Of a stretch of 64,000 nucleotides of DNA, positions 48,701 through 59,770 are shown piece after piece. The notes under the pieces are model-generated. The model saw only the letters and a program-made list of their open reading frames with translations. It was not told where the DNA came from and ran no database searches. The DNA comes from Rhea pennata (Eukaryota; Chordata; Aves; Rheiformes; Rheidae), in NCBI RefSeq assembly GCF_028389875.1, contig NC_084687.1, forward strand, positions 4,562,157 to 4,626,156, read 5' to 3'. Positions within the stretch are counted from its first letter, which is position 1. The number at the start of each line of letters is the position of its first letter. The position numbers and the translations under genes are program-made.

Positions 48701-48985
48701 GGTCCCGTCCCCAGGGCGGCGGGCGCCAGGCGGGCCGGGGGACGTCCGCGCGGGGTGGCAGCCGGGACGCCCGCGGCGACTGGGGCTGGGGAGAGGCGAG
48801 CGGGATGGGGCGAACGAACGGGGCCGCGCGAGGACGGGGCTGGGGGGCACCGAGGGGGCGCCGAGACCACCTACCTCCCTGGGGAAGCACGGGGAGCGTC
48901 TCCAGCAGGCGTTTTGGGGGAACATCTCGCCAGCGGGACGAACCCGCGGCCAGCAGAAGGCCCCCACGTGCTCAGCGCCCGGCTC
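45791..48985 (-). CDS. Unrecognised multi-exon gene model, about 494 aa
   Basis: I do not recognise this protein. Minus-strand exons chain in frame through GT-AG junctions: 48875-48985 (ATG at 48925-48923), 48672-48779, 48034-48306 (weak acceptor), 47846-47943, 47415-47773, 47154-47260, 46966-47076, 46758-46871, 46120-46224 and 45791-45949. The last five are best supported. They read ...KLSSAEASAPSSAQRAEP, DPPSQEAPEPPGQAS, DGQTSLRPAAAGRDP, then RKEEIEW / SYQRFGLALAVAAAMLLQKE ... LRQLESFIDS-stop. Most of the protein is Pro/Ala/Gly/Arg-rich and probably disordered. The last exon is compositionally different: a hydrophobic helix (FGLALAVAAAMLL), then a charged, probably helical tail. Three internal exons end with codons for EP or EPA and stay in phase 0. 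The human locus has no gene I know of between PRICKLE4 and TOMM6. The 5' exons could be wrong, and a chance chain in stop-poor DNA is possible. Confidence 0.45.
46503..46575. repeat. Tandem duplication, unit about 41 bp, two copies
   Basis: GCTAG(C/T)GCCAGTCCCTGAC, continuing CGCTACTGGGG, appears twice back to back with only one- or two-base differences. It lies in an intron of the minus-strand gene model. Confidence 0.85.
46623..46648. repeat. Poly(A) run, 26 bases
   Basis: Homopolymer in the same intron, flanked by repeated GGGGAAAACAG(C/G) motifs. Confidence 0.9.
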
Positions 48986-48989
48986 CTGG

Positions 48990-49700
48990 GAGGGGAGGAA
49001 GTGCAAGCGAGCTGGCAGCGCGGGGAGAGCGGCCGGGGCCATCGCTGCCCGGCAGTGCCCCGAGGGGACCCGCGGCCCCCGGGGGCTGCTCCGTCTGCAA
49101 CCGGCGCCCTCCGCTCCCTCCAGCCCTCACCCGGCTCGTCGTGCATGAACGTCACCGAGGCGGCGCCACCCCCGTCCCCCCCCCCCCGGGCCTGCTCTGG
49201 CACGCAGGGACGCACCGTGCTCCCCGTGCAAACCCCGCGGGTCGAGGCGACCAGCTGCGCCGCTCCGCTACTCTTCTCAGCTCGAGCTCGGCCGCAGCGA
49301 AGCCAAGAACCGCCCGGGAAAACGTATCCCCACCGGGCAGACAGCACACGGCTTTCCAGCCGGGCAGTTAATTGTCGTCTCTGCCAGCACGTGTTGCACA
49401 GTGCTGGTGCCTGAGGCCAAGCTCGTGGCACAGGGCTCTGCTCCAGCCTTTCACGCTGCCGAGGGCAGCGCCCGAGGCCGCGCGAGCTGCGCAAAGCCTG
49501 GCTCGCGTGTTGTACGAGGCTGTGCTGTTTGCACGAGGCCCGTGCTCCTGAGCTACGCGCTGCACCGGGCCACACTCCTGCCGCACGGCTTGCACGAGGG
49601 CGTGACGTGAGGCCGCGCTCCCGCTACCCACCCACCCGCCCCGCACGCGGCTGGTGGATGAGGCCACACTTGCACCTCCCCACACTGTGCCCGGCTGTTG
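48990..49700. other. GC-rich interval upstream of the unrecognised gene model
   Basis: Carries a possible 5' exon of the minus-strand model: a GTGAGG donor lies near 49.12 kb. The short frame MHDEP before it does not continue in phase into 48985. Degenerate copies of the 39-bp minisatellite unit occur from about 49.38 kb on. Confidence 0.3.
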
Positions 49701-49706
49701 CACGCA

Positions 49707-49943
49707 GGGCTTTGCAGGAGGACGCCGCACGCGCGTGCATTACACGTGGGGCATTTGCACGAGGACACTGCGAGCACGTTACGTGCGGGGCGTCTGCACG
49801 AGGACGCTGTGTGCGCATTACACACAGGGCATTTGCACAAGGACACTGCATGTGCACTACACGCGGGGCATTTGCACGAGGACGCTGCACGCGCATCACA
49901 CGCCGGGCACCTGCGCGAGGACGGTGGGGACGCGCATGCGCAC
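49707..49943. repeat. 39-bp minisatellite, five to six units
   Basis: Units start near 49707, 49749, 49788, 49827, 49866 and 49905. All but the first step are 39 bases. The consensus contains GGGCATTTGCACGAGGAC, then GCTGCACGCGCATTACACGC. Because 39 is divisible by three, long spurious open frames cross it. The last unit grades into the NRF-1-type site at 49932, next to the TOMM6 promoter. Confidence 0.88.
49932..49941. promoter_or_regulatory. TOMM6: NRF-1-type palindrome, upstream of TOMM6
   Basis: GCGCATGCGC matches the core of the nuclear respiratory factor 1 consensus YGCGCAYGCGCR. It lies about 110 bases before the TOMM6 ATG and at the end of the minisatellite. Confidence 0.6.
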
Positions 49944-49975
49944 GGCGGCGGGAGCGGCTGGGGACGGCATTGCAC

Positions 49976-49987
49976 TGCGCACGCGCG
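49976..49987 (+). promoter_or_regulatory. TOMM6: Second NRF-1-type site upstream of TOMM6
   Basis: TGCGCACGCGCG fits the NRF-1 consensus at all positions, about 65 bases before the start codon. Confidence 0.6.
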
Positions 49988-50016
49988 CCCCCCCCCCCGC
50001 CCGCCGGCGCCGCGCG

Positions 50017-50025
50017 CCGGAAGTG
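50017..50025 (+). promoter_or_regulatory. TOMM6: ETS/GABP (NRF-2) site upstream of TOMM6
   Basis: CCGGAAGTG is a consensus GABP/ETS site, directly followed by a TGACG half CRE, 26 bases before the ATG. NRF-1 plus GABP sites without a TATA box are typical of nuclear genes for mitochondrial proteins. Confidence 0.6.
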
Positions 50026-50050
50026 ACGCCGAAGGCGGGCGGCGGGCGGC

Positions 50051-50369
50051 ATGGCGGCAGCGGGCGGGCCGGCGGCGGCGGCGCCGCAGGGGCCGCGCGG
50101 GTGGCTGCGGAGCGCCCTGCGCTTCGCCACCGACCGCAGCGACTTCCGCAGGTGGGCGCGGGGCCGGGGGGGGGGCGTCTGGGGGCCGGGGCAGGCGGCG
50201 GGGGGCGGCTGCGGGGCGCGCGGCCCGGCCCGGCCCGGGCGCCGCCCGCCTCAGCGCCGGCCTCTCCCGCAGGAACCTGCTGGTGAACCTGGGGCTCTTC
50301 GCCGCCGGCGTCTGGGTGGCCCGAAACCTCACGGACATCGACCTCATGGCGCCCCAGCCCGGCGCCTAG
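50051..50369 (+). CDS. TOMM6: Mitochondrial import receptor subunit TOM6 homolog
   Basis: Small single-pass subunit of the translocase of the outer mitochondrial membrane; it stabilises the TOM40 core complex. Coding exons are 50051-50151 and 50273-50369, giving 65 aa (human 74). The N-terminus (MAAAGGPAAAAPQG) is short and low complexity. The rest is highly conserved: LRFATDRSDFRR across the splice junction, the membrane segment NLGLFAAGVWVARNL, and the ending DIDLMAPQPGA. The GTGGGC donor and CCCGCAG acceptor join in phase 2. Only the N-terminal extension differs in length from mammals. The gene is converging with USP49. Confidence 0.96.
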
Positions 50370-50515
50370 CGGCCGCGGTGAGTGCGGCCCCGAGCGCGCC
50401 CTAGCGCCGGCGCCACTAGGGATTGCGGAGTCGGATTTGTACGAGCCCGAGCTGCCGCGCGCTGGTTTAATTCACTAGGCTAGAAACAGCATTGCCTAAC
50501 TCTGTGTAATTGCAG

Positions 50516-50860
50516 CCCCAGGAAGGAAGCGCGCCTCTGAGGCAGAAGAGCTTGCCCTCCCTGTAAACGACGAGCAGAAGAGATGCGTTTAGCTGTCAGA
50601 GTGCCAGTACCCTCGCGGGGTATCACCTGCTCTTGTTTGCTGTAGAGCTGCTACTCACACTTCAAAGCTGTTACTCTAGGAGCAGTGACTAAGGGTGAAA
50701 AGACTTTTGAGTGTGAGGGGGAGAATTTATGTTAAAAGTCATCCTACAAGGTACAACGGGAAGCGTTTTCTCATGAATGTGAAGCCCTTGTGCATGGAAT
50801 TTTCTGTACTGCCATCTCACTGTTTACTTAAACATTAAAGCATGGGGAATAATGACATAA
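50516..50860 (+). other. TOMM6: TOMM6 3' UTR exon
   Basis: Eight bases after the stop codon a GTGAGT donor (50378) appears, and a TTGCAG acceptor ends at 50515. This implies a UTR intron and a last non-coding exon. ATTAAA at 50834-50839 is the likely poly(A) signal, with the end near 50.86 kb. Confidence 0.6.
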
Positions 50861-50871
50861 CTCACTGGAAT

Positions 50872-50877
50872 TTTATT
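50872..50877 (-). terminator. USP49: Candidate distal poly(A) signal of USP49
   Basis: AATAAA on the minus strand, positioned so that cleavage would fall around 50.85 kb, inside or at the tip of the TOMM6 3' UTR. Use by USP49 is inferred because no other gene is seen between here and its stop codon. Confidence 0.35.
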
Positions 50878-52498
50878 TTTTAATAAGAAACTTCAGCTTA
50901 CAAAAACAAAGTGTAAAAAGAGTAAAGATTTACAAAAATCATAAAAACATGATTTATATTTCACACCCATAAGAGAAAGGAACAAGTCCAGTCCTGGGTT
51001 GTAAGCAGGACACATAGGCTATTTACTCAAAGGAAAACCAAAACTGTAAAAAGCCCTAGGTAAACTCTAACCACCAGAAAGTTACACGGGTAATGTTTGG
51101 ACAAGATAAAGCTGGTATGCTGACTGTAAAGAAAATATAGCTGGATATGGGAAGAAGCCATTTGGTGTTGCATAGCATTTTAGTGCCTTGGACTGAAATT
51201 ACAACATGCCAGAATCAGCTTAATAGTCCAGCTGTCAGTGATGAAGCTGTTTGAGGGACAGTGAAAGCACTACGTGAGGCTGACATGGGAGGAGTGTCTT
51301 TTAACCTAATCCGATATGTTCTACTACAGCTCCCAGAAGATGCTACTCCTAGCACAGAATAACTTCCCAGCCCTGAGCATTATGGCAGTATGACTGCAGC
51401 ATGGCTTCAGATTCTTTGGACAGTTATGCACAGGTTTTTAAGATTAAGACATTCTTCTGAAGTAGCACTGCCTACATATGTTGTGACTTAGAACTGCCCC
51501 CTCACCTGAACAAAGGAGAAACTTATTTCATTACTGAGCAGGAGACCAATTTAAAGAATGCTGTTTTCCAAACAGGTATTTTAACATCCTGTAAAGAAAT
51601 TCTGAAGTACGAGTAGTTCAAGTCATGCAGAGACACTTTCTGCAGGAAAAGGGGATTAGCTATAATATGTCTTAATGTTCCAATTAATCTTAGTTTTGAT
51701 TTAGAACACACTAATCTCCTCCTGAGGCCTGGGGTCAGGCAGGGGGCAGTTCATGCAGTTAAGTACATAAGGCGGCCATAGGTGACTTATTGGATGTTGT
51801 CTTAACAAACCTTGACTAAAATAAAAGCTGCTGAACCTGTGATTAGGAGCAGTGCTTCAAGTGCATTTGCACTAAGCTATGAGACAGCTGGACAGATTGC
51901 CAGAAACATTCAGTAATTAATTGGATTCTCTCTAGTCACTTGCTGCTGCCTAGGAGTGTCCTTGAAGCAAAGGCAGTCTCATTTGTGAGCACAGCATGGC
52001 ATACATCAGCTTAAGTTGTTAGTGACATAAGTAGCAGAAACGCGAAACAGAAACTAGAGGCTGTTCTGACTTAAAGCCCTCACAGAAGTCACTGAAAAAA
52101 ATCAGGAAACCTGGCCAAGCTACAGCTTGGATCCTCACCCAGAAAGCAAAGCAAAATGCTACTGTTGTTTTCACAAGGGCTGTAGGGGATTTCATGCTGA
52201 AGGAAAACTCTTCATGTTCTGCCCAGCCTCTACCAACAGTGTCCTTCCAACAATCTCAACTTAGAGCAGGATTAACTTTTTAAAGTGCTGAAGATTAGCT
52301 TTAATTTTGCTCTAACTCAAGACAACAGTGACACTTCCAAGGCATTAACAGAAGCAGGGTCTTCCTCTGCAGCAATCTACCAAAGCCTGTCACACTGCAA
52401 GGGAGCTTGTCTAGGCAACACTCCCCTCAGAGGAGCTATTTTAACAATCCTGAGCATTTAAAGTAAGCTTGTTTTACGGAAACAGGAAAGACAAGCTT

Positions 52499-52502
<4 letters not shown>

Positions 52503-52529
<27 letters not shown>
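52503..52529. repeat. Poly(A) run, 27 bases
   Basis: Homopolymer in the interval downstream of USP49. Confidence 0.9.
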
Positions 52530-52533
<4 letters not shown>

Positions 52534-55500
52534 TACTGGAAACAAACTTACCCACTTGTTCTTTTCCTATAAACTACTTGCTTAGGTAAACATACAGAAG
52601 GCTGTGGCTTAAAGAATTTGTGACTGCTAAACCAAAGCTGAAGTGGGAGGAAAATGGAACCTCATTCTGTTTTAAATGGGCTCTAGACTGCCAGAGGCAA
52701 GTTACTGTAGTCGGCATGTCTGATAAACTACTTGTTTACATGTGGGAATCTGTGGTTCACCTTGCAGCAGTAAGCACAGGTGCCTAAAGGGCCAGGCCAA
52801 GTAACTTCATTTAATAAGTCTTCGGAGAGTGAAGATGACACTTGCTAAGGAATGTCATTCCTACATCAGAGGTATTGAGTTACGCAGACCAAACATCACA
52901 GCAATTGTGCAAAAGTAAAGGAACCACATGGGTGTTCATCCTAGTTTGTCAGCCTCAAATTCCACTCAAGAGTGCATCAAGAGCCTACGGCAGCATTACT
53001 CATCTGCACACCTCGAGTTTGCCCATGCTGTAATACATTCCTAAACCTTGTCTATCCACAAATGCTGCACGGATTTCATTTTACTAACACAACTGTAACA
53101 GTACAAATTATCCCCAAAGTACAGAGATGGTTATATAAAGAAATAAGGCTAGCCTAAGTGGGCACTTAGCTCTGCCCGTGTTGAAGGAATGTGCATTCCT
53201 CTTGAGCAGGAGCAACATTCAAAAGCTGCGCATTCCCATAAAGAGACACTCATACAGAAAGTAGCTGTAAAGCAGAAGAATGAGATAATCTAGTTAAACA
53301 GAGGCTTTCACTACCCGTTTCCACAATGTTCTAGTTTGACAAGTTTAGGATCCAGCACCTACTGTTTAGTATGGAAAAATCCAATTCCTTCCTGCTACCT
53401 CTATTGGAAGTATGTTGCCAAGACTGAAAAATACAGATCAAATTTACGTAAAGTCACCAACTGTATCCTTCCTTTCTCACTTCTAGTTATACAAAGCATT
53501 TACAGTGACATTGTGGGCTTTAAGTAGGTAGCTCCTTTTTTAAAAACTTGACAGTTTTGTATACTGTTCCTTAGGAACCGTAATATTTAATGGAAAAGCA
53601 CCATTCATTTTGCCAGTATGAAATTACTGATCAGAGAAGTTTTTGCCCCAAAACCACGAGAAGCTTGCTGCTAATGAGACTGCATTTGGATTTTGTCATC
53701 TGTCTCTTGCCTGCAAAATATGCAATCCTCCAATACACGAAGTCCCCTCGTCAAATGCTTCCTGTGTTTCCTAAATTTAGATCACAGCTTACTGCTGTGG
53801 TCGGCTTGGCTTTGTTAAGTGGTTGTTTCATTCTTCCTCATTCCCTATCCCCAACCTGTACAAAATCAGTAGTATGGCAGTTCAAGAACCACCCTAAAGA
53901 TACAGCAGTTTGCTGCAACTGCAATGCATTCTGTATCATGCACAAGCTTCAAAACAATAAATAGTTAACAGTGGTTAAAGTCAGTTTTGGGCCCATTGGG
54001 CTGGTCATTCTTTTTTCCCTTCTGGAAATGTACATTGCAAACAATGCATTTTTAAGAAGACTTGTTTAAGAACTCTTTCCAAAATATTTTGGCCCACCAT
54101 ACAAAGTCATCCTTAAAACAAGCAGAACCCTTACACTCACTCACTCACACACAATAAAATAAGCACAATGGAAGGAGTGGCCTGAAGGCATACCCCTAAA
54201 AATCAACTAAGACAAATAATCACAAGTTGGTACAAGTAACTAACATATGTAGCTTTTGATCATTTGAACAGTGCTGCGGTTGTACAAATTTAAAAGCTTG
54301 CTAGAATGCTTCACATTCCCATCTGCAATAAACAAGGTATCAATATTAATGTAATAGACGCCAAAAAACCCACTTGATTGAGGTTTTAGATTCCCACAGG
54401 CAATACATTCCCTACCTAAGTCCTTCCTATCTGATCTCAAACCAGTTGAAGGGATTAGAGACACACAAAAAAAGCAGTGTTCAGAGCAGGTGTTTGGATT
54501 TTACACCTCCCTCTTGAGGCAGAGATGCTTAGCCACCTTAGCAGTTGTACCTGTTTCATACTAAATTTATGCAGGCATTACCATGGCATGTTTTTGCTTA
54601 CACATGTGGAAGTATTTGCTACATTGCTAAGCAGAAATCTGTGCAAACACAACCATGGTAAAGGGAACAATATTTTTTACTTCATAAATCAGCAATTATC
54701 ATTAGATTTATACCAGAAGGTCCTTTCCAAAGCTACAGCTACTCTACCAGAAACCCCACTGGAGTTTTTATTCCTTGCTCTATGCAGGCTTATTGTATAT
54801 AAGGTACATGCTTTGACAGACATCACTTTACTGATGTGATTGGAGGGGGCCTGAGTGACATAAGAAAATCTAAGAAGCCAAATCCAATCTGCCTTTGAAC
54901 AAATTGTTACTTGAATTATTACAAATACAGAGATTTCAAATGTGTAACACTCAAATATTATCTTCTGAGCTTGCTGGTAAACTTTTAAATTCACACACAG
55001 ATATGAAATGTAAAAATGTCAGTGATACCGAGAGTTCTTATGAAAACACACAGGTCTGTCTGTGGCTTCAGTCATGACAGGGGAATTCAAGACTTTTCCC
55101 AAACATTTCTGTCCCATGCAAAAATGTAACTGGATACAAGGCACCAAATCTAGGGGATCGTAAAAAATTAATTCACAAAGCTGTATTGGAAAGTATACTA
55201 ATGTCCGCCTCTTCTCTCTTCCTTATGTAGTTTTCATTCTGCAAAGTATACAGTCAGCTTCTGTAGCTTATCCTGGGGTAATCTGGAAACAGCCAAAAGT
55301 TTCACTGGTCTCTTCTCTCTCACTGGGATGTAATTAAACATATTTAGGCCCAGGGGTTTCACAATCAATTAAAAGAGTTTCTAAATTACCACCAAGACAA
55401 TATTTATGCTAGAAGCCTTGCCTTCTAAAAGCAAAAATAACTTCTGATAGTGAGTCCATAGGACACACTTAATGCTTTTACCATTTCCAATTGTATTCCT

Positions 55501-55647
55501 ACACTCAAAAAATGTCTGGAGTGGATTTCAGGGTGGAACTGCCACCCAGCAAAGTTTGACGTCAAGCACTTAGTATGTATTATTCCACTTCCTGCCTCAC
55601 ACTGAGGACTCCAAAGTCAGACCGAGAATTGCTCCAGTTAGAACGGG

Positions 55648-55670
55648 GGTGGTGGTGGTGGTGGTGGTGG
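55648..55670. repeat. (GGT)n microsatellite
   Basis: About seven GGT triplets in the interval downstream of USP49. Confidence 0.9.
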
Positions 55671-56300
55671 GAGAACAGCACACGCTACCAAACTAGTTTT
55701 TTTCAGTGCTTTGCAGAGAAACCATTTTTGCAGTATGCATAGTTTAACTTGGGAACGTAGGCAGTAAAGGGGTAACACAAAGGTAAATACATGTAACTAA
55801 ATTGCTAAGGGAGTAATGTTGGCTAAAATATTTTCCAACTACTACAGCAGATGATCATACTGGCCATGAAATTATACATTAATATTCTTCAATTTTAAAG
55901 AAAATTGAGTAAAGTCAGTTTAATAATGAGTTGAACAGAATAAGGACATGTTGAACACAGCTCTTTACCAAAAGCTGCATGTTCATGAACTCAAAGAGTC
56001 TGTCAAGTGTACAGTAACTTCCTACACCTTTAGAAAACAACCTGCAAATGCCAAGAACCTAACACTTGTTCTAAGTAGCTCTCAAAGCAAGTGACTCCCC
56101 ATCACAGGACCAGACTCCCAGCACAGAAGAGAATGAACAGTGGTGAAAGTGTGGTGCGCTGTTCTCATGGTATTAGATTAGCATTAGTAGCTGCTCCAGA
56201 ACCCTGCAAGTTTGGTTATGCATGGTACAACAGGGACCTTTTGCAAATAGTTTAGTCAAGTCAAGTCAAGGTACTGAGCAAACTTGTTTAAGTTTGTTGC

Positions 56301-56328
56301 TTTTTTTTTTTTTTTTTTTTTTTTTTTT
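56301..56328. repeat. Poly(T) run, 28 bases
   Basis: Homopolymer followed by a short G run, in the interval downstream of USP49. Confidence 0.9.
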
Positions 56329-59300
56329 GGGGGGTATTTAGTCTGTTTTAACATTCCTTAACTGAGAAGTTGCAGCTATATATGCAGAAACAAATTCTAC
56401 TCTCAGTTGCATCAAATTAAGGTTCTGATCTTGCAGACATCTCACAGCCACAACTCAGTTGCAAATGGAAATCCACACTTACATCCAAGTTACATCATCT
56501 GCTTATGCAGTTGCAGAAGCAGTGCCTAAGTCTGCAATTATTCTAAATATGTGTCAGTGTGTTAGAAGGATTTGAAGCTATAATACTAGAGGAGATACAA
56601 AGTTTACTTTATAGGCTACCTTTTTCAGGCATTCACTTAGGTGGGCTTCATTGAAATTGCAAGTAGTATATTCATCTTACTAACTTGAGGTAAACTTCCA
56701 ATCAGAATTTCTGGCAAACAAGACACTATAAAACAGTGTACACCACAGAGGGAACATTGGGCTGTGCTTATATAAAGAAGCCTGCAGTAGACAAATATAA
56801 ACCAAACAGCATAAAAAATGCTATACGCTATCGCTTCCAAATAAAAGCTAAATATTACAAAAATCTCACAGTGTTGGAAAAAGCAAGTTTACTTTGAAGT
56901 ATAATTAATTCCTTCCCTATCAGGGCAATCATTTTTCTGACTGCAGTATCTCCACATCTCAGCACAACTAGGCTAATGTCACATGGAGAGGCCACTAATG
57001 TCAAAAGATGTCAACAGCAAATGCTACAAAATCTGCTTGGGAAATCAGATGCACCAGTGGCTAACAGTACACTCTCAGCTCCCCATTCCCCTCTGCAAGC
57101 TACTCAATTCAAAGTGACAACTGTATTACTACCTGAATTCAAATGTTAATGCAAAACACTCAGTCAAAAGATGAGCATTCATAGTGAAGAGTCTCAGCTC
57201 ACTGAAGTAATAACTAATGCTGCATTAAGTTTGCCTCTATATCATGTTTTTATACAAACGGGGCTAGCATGGCTAAGAGATTCAGAAGGTGAACACACCA
57301 TTTGGTAGTCAGAGCAAACCACAACCATCATTTAGAAAAACACAATCCTCTTAAAGGGTGGATACGCCTGGAAGGACAGATGGGAAAGACACCAGTTTTC
57401 CCTTCCACTCAGAGATTACTAAAAAGGCATTGTTAAACACTGTTTTTCTTTTAATTTTCCTTTTGAGACATGTAGTCTTCACAAAGCAAGTGCACTTGTA
57501 AGTATTTGATAATCACAAGTGCTTGATTTTGATCTTCCATGAATGTCAACTTCTGCCTGCGCTGAACCCGAACAAGCTTCACCTGCACTCAGTGGAGTCA
57601 TGCTTCCTTTTACTGGATTTTAACTTGGCCTGTTGCGTTTTTATTATTCTGGCTTATTATTCTGATTCTGTGCAACCAGAAAATAAAACTACCTAGTAAA
57701 TACGCAGATACACAGACATTCATAGGAAATCCTTTCAGATCCTGCTACATTTAGAAAAATAAAACCAAAACTTGTCATCACTTCCCATAAGACTGTTTCA
57801 AACTGTCTTGTCTCTAAAAATAAGAGTATATGATTTCAAAATTATATTTAATTGCCAAAAAGATTGCCAAAGTTTTTGTAGGCTCAAAAAGCAGCATGTC
57901 ACTCAGACATACAGGAAATATGAAACTTTTTTCAGACAGAGGACACCTAGTATGACACTGTGCTCTAAGAAAGCAAAAGATTGTTATTTGCTGCACTCCT
58001 CTCTGCACGGCTGAAGTGATTAACAGCAGCCAGAGAAGACAGCCTGATTTGCCCATATGACAGAAAATTGAAAGTTGCAGTAGTGGCAGTGGAAAGAGAG
58101 GAATAGTATTTGGGAAACTTACCTCTTCACCCCTCCAACAATAATGTAGGGTTGTCAGTTTATGTCTGATGGGTAAATGCTGACAAGAATAAAAGGAGAA
58201 GGGGGAGGGGAGAGAAATAATTTCAGAACTTCTCTACCTGAAAAGTGAATCAAAATTTTTGAAGAACTTCATACTTTTACACGGTTTCATCTTCAACCAT
58301 TTAAAAAATCCCATCAAGACTGGAAGAGGCCATGTCTCTTTGCAGTCACGTATTCTGATTTGATTAAAATATGAAATGTGAACAACTAAACTTCAAAATA
58401 TAAAAACATCTAAGATGCAATTATAGACTGAGAATTCATTCTTTATACATGGTCAGCTTGGTCCCTATGTTTCTCATTTGATTTTAAAAACATTAGTAAT
58501 AATACAGATTTTTCTTTTTGTAGCCTTCCAAACTCAATATGGAACTTCAGAATTAAACTGGATTTGTTCCCTCAGTAGAGATAAAGACCTCACAGGCTAA
58601 ATTCTATTCACTACATCTGTGCAACCTCACTGCCTTCAGTCAGTTTGGGCCACATGTGACGCTGGAGTTAAGGAGCATTTGTATTTGTACAGAAGCAGGA
58701 ACAGAATCCAGCTCTGTCTCCCACTGCTGTGGTATTACTTCCACCCTATTCACCTGAGGAAAACAGGCCACACTTGCAAAAGTGCTAGTTTGTCAGTACA
58801 AGTTGCCTCCATACCAACTGCCTCTACTATCAGAGCTGTGCAAGCCAGGGCTCAGACTTCATTACAGCCCTGATGTGCAAAGCTATGCCAGTAGAAGCCT
58901 GCAGTATAGGCTTTGTTTCTACTGCCTCTGTAAACAGATATGACTCTGAACACACACAAGTACATGCCTGTCTTATCACAGGGTATTTTTTTTTAAGCAT
59001 ACTTTCTCCAGAGTAGGACTGTTTTTAAATAACATTCCAAGAGAATTTAGTTGCCAATTCAGTTCAGCCTAAGGAATAAATCAGCAAGTGTGCACACAGA
59101 GCCAGTAACACCGAGAAAAAGAACTGCTGACAAAGATTGCCAGTCATGGGTTTGCCCTCAACTGCTGGCAAAGAAACTGGTATCACAGAGATAGCTGAGG
59201 TCTCGGGGAACATTTTCTCTGGTAGAAGAACATTAAAGATTTCTCCAGCAAGAATGGCTTGTAGAACAACCAACTCCATCTATTCAATATACGCTGGAAA

Positions 59301-59770
59301 CCATTCAAATAAATACATGGGGAGAGACTGTGTGATTCAAACCCTGGAAGTCTGATTGACAAACAGAATGACAGTTAAAGGGGAGGGTACTATACCTGTT
59401 CCTTCTGGAGGTTTATCAGCATTACTAGGTGCTGAAGGATTTGGGAAGTCAGTTGAATGCTTCTGTTTCCCGGTTGCGCTCATTGTTACATGCCCTAATC
59501 AATTCCTTTTTGATAAAAAATTAAGAATACTAAGCATCAAATTTTCTCTTTTTGTTTTGTAGGAACAATTTAACACCTTTAAAAACAAGATTCTGATTAC
59601 AATCTTATGTCACAGAACTGCACAGCTTGATAAGACTTTTCCAGACCCTGGGTGGCAAACATCATGATCTGATCCATTCCTGCAGCAAGTCTTTTTTCCT
59701 ATAGAGGAAAGATGTGAACACCCATAGTTTTAAAAAACTGAGACTGTTGATTGAGTTATAGTGCTTCCCA

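Larger units (their letters stand above)
50880..59770 (-). other. USP49: AT-rich interval, probably the long USP49 3' UTR
   Basis: About 8.9 kb without any supported exon or recognisable transposon on either strand. It lies directly downstream of the USP49 stop codon and ends at an AATAAA facing TOMM6. It includes A and T homopolymers (52503-52529, 56301-56328) and a GGT repeat (55648-55670). Earlier poly(A) sites could also be used. Treating all of it as UTR is an inference. Confidence 0.35.

Noticed and set aside
49707-49943. CRISPR array
   Set aside because: Direct tandem units without unique spacers, in a vertebrate nuclear context; it is a minisatellite.
49529-50026. Long frames with repeated cysteine/histidine units over the 39-bp minisatellite
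   Set aside because: Unit length is a multiple of three, so frames stay open by arithmetic. No conserved domain.
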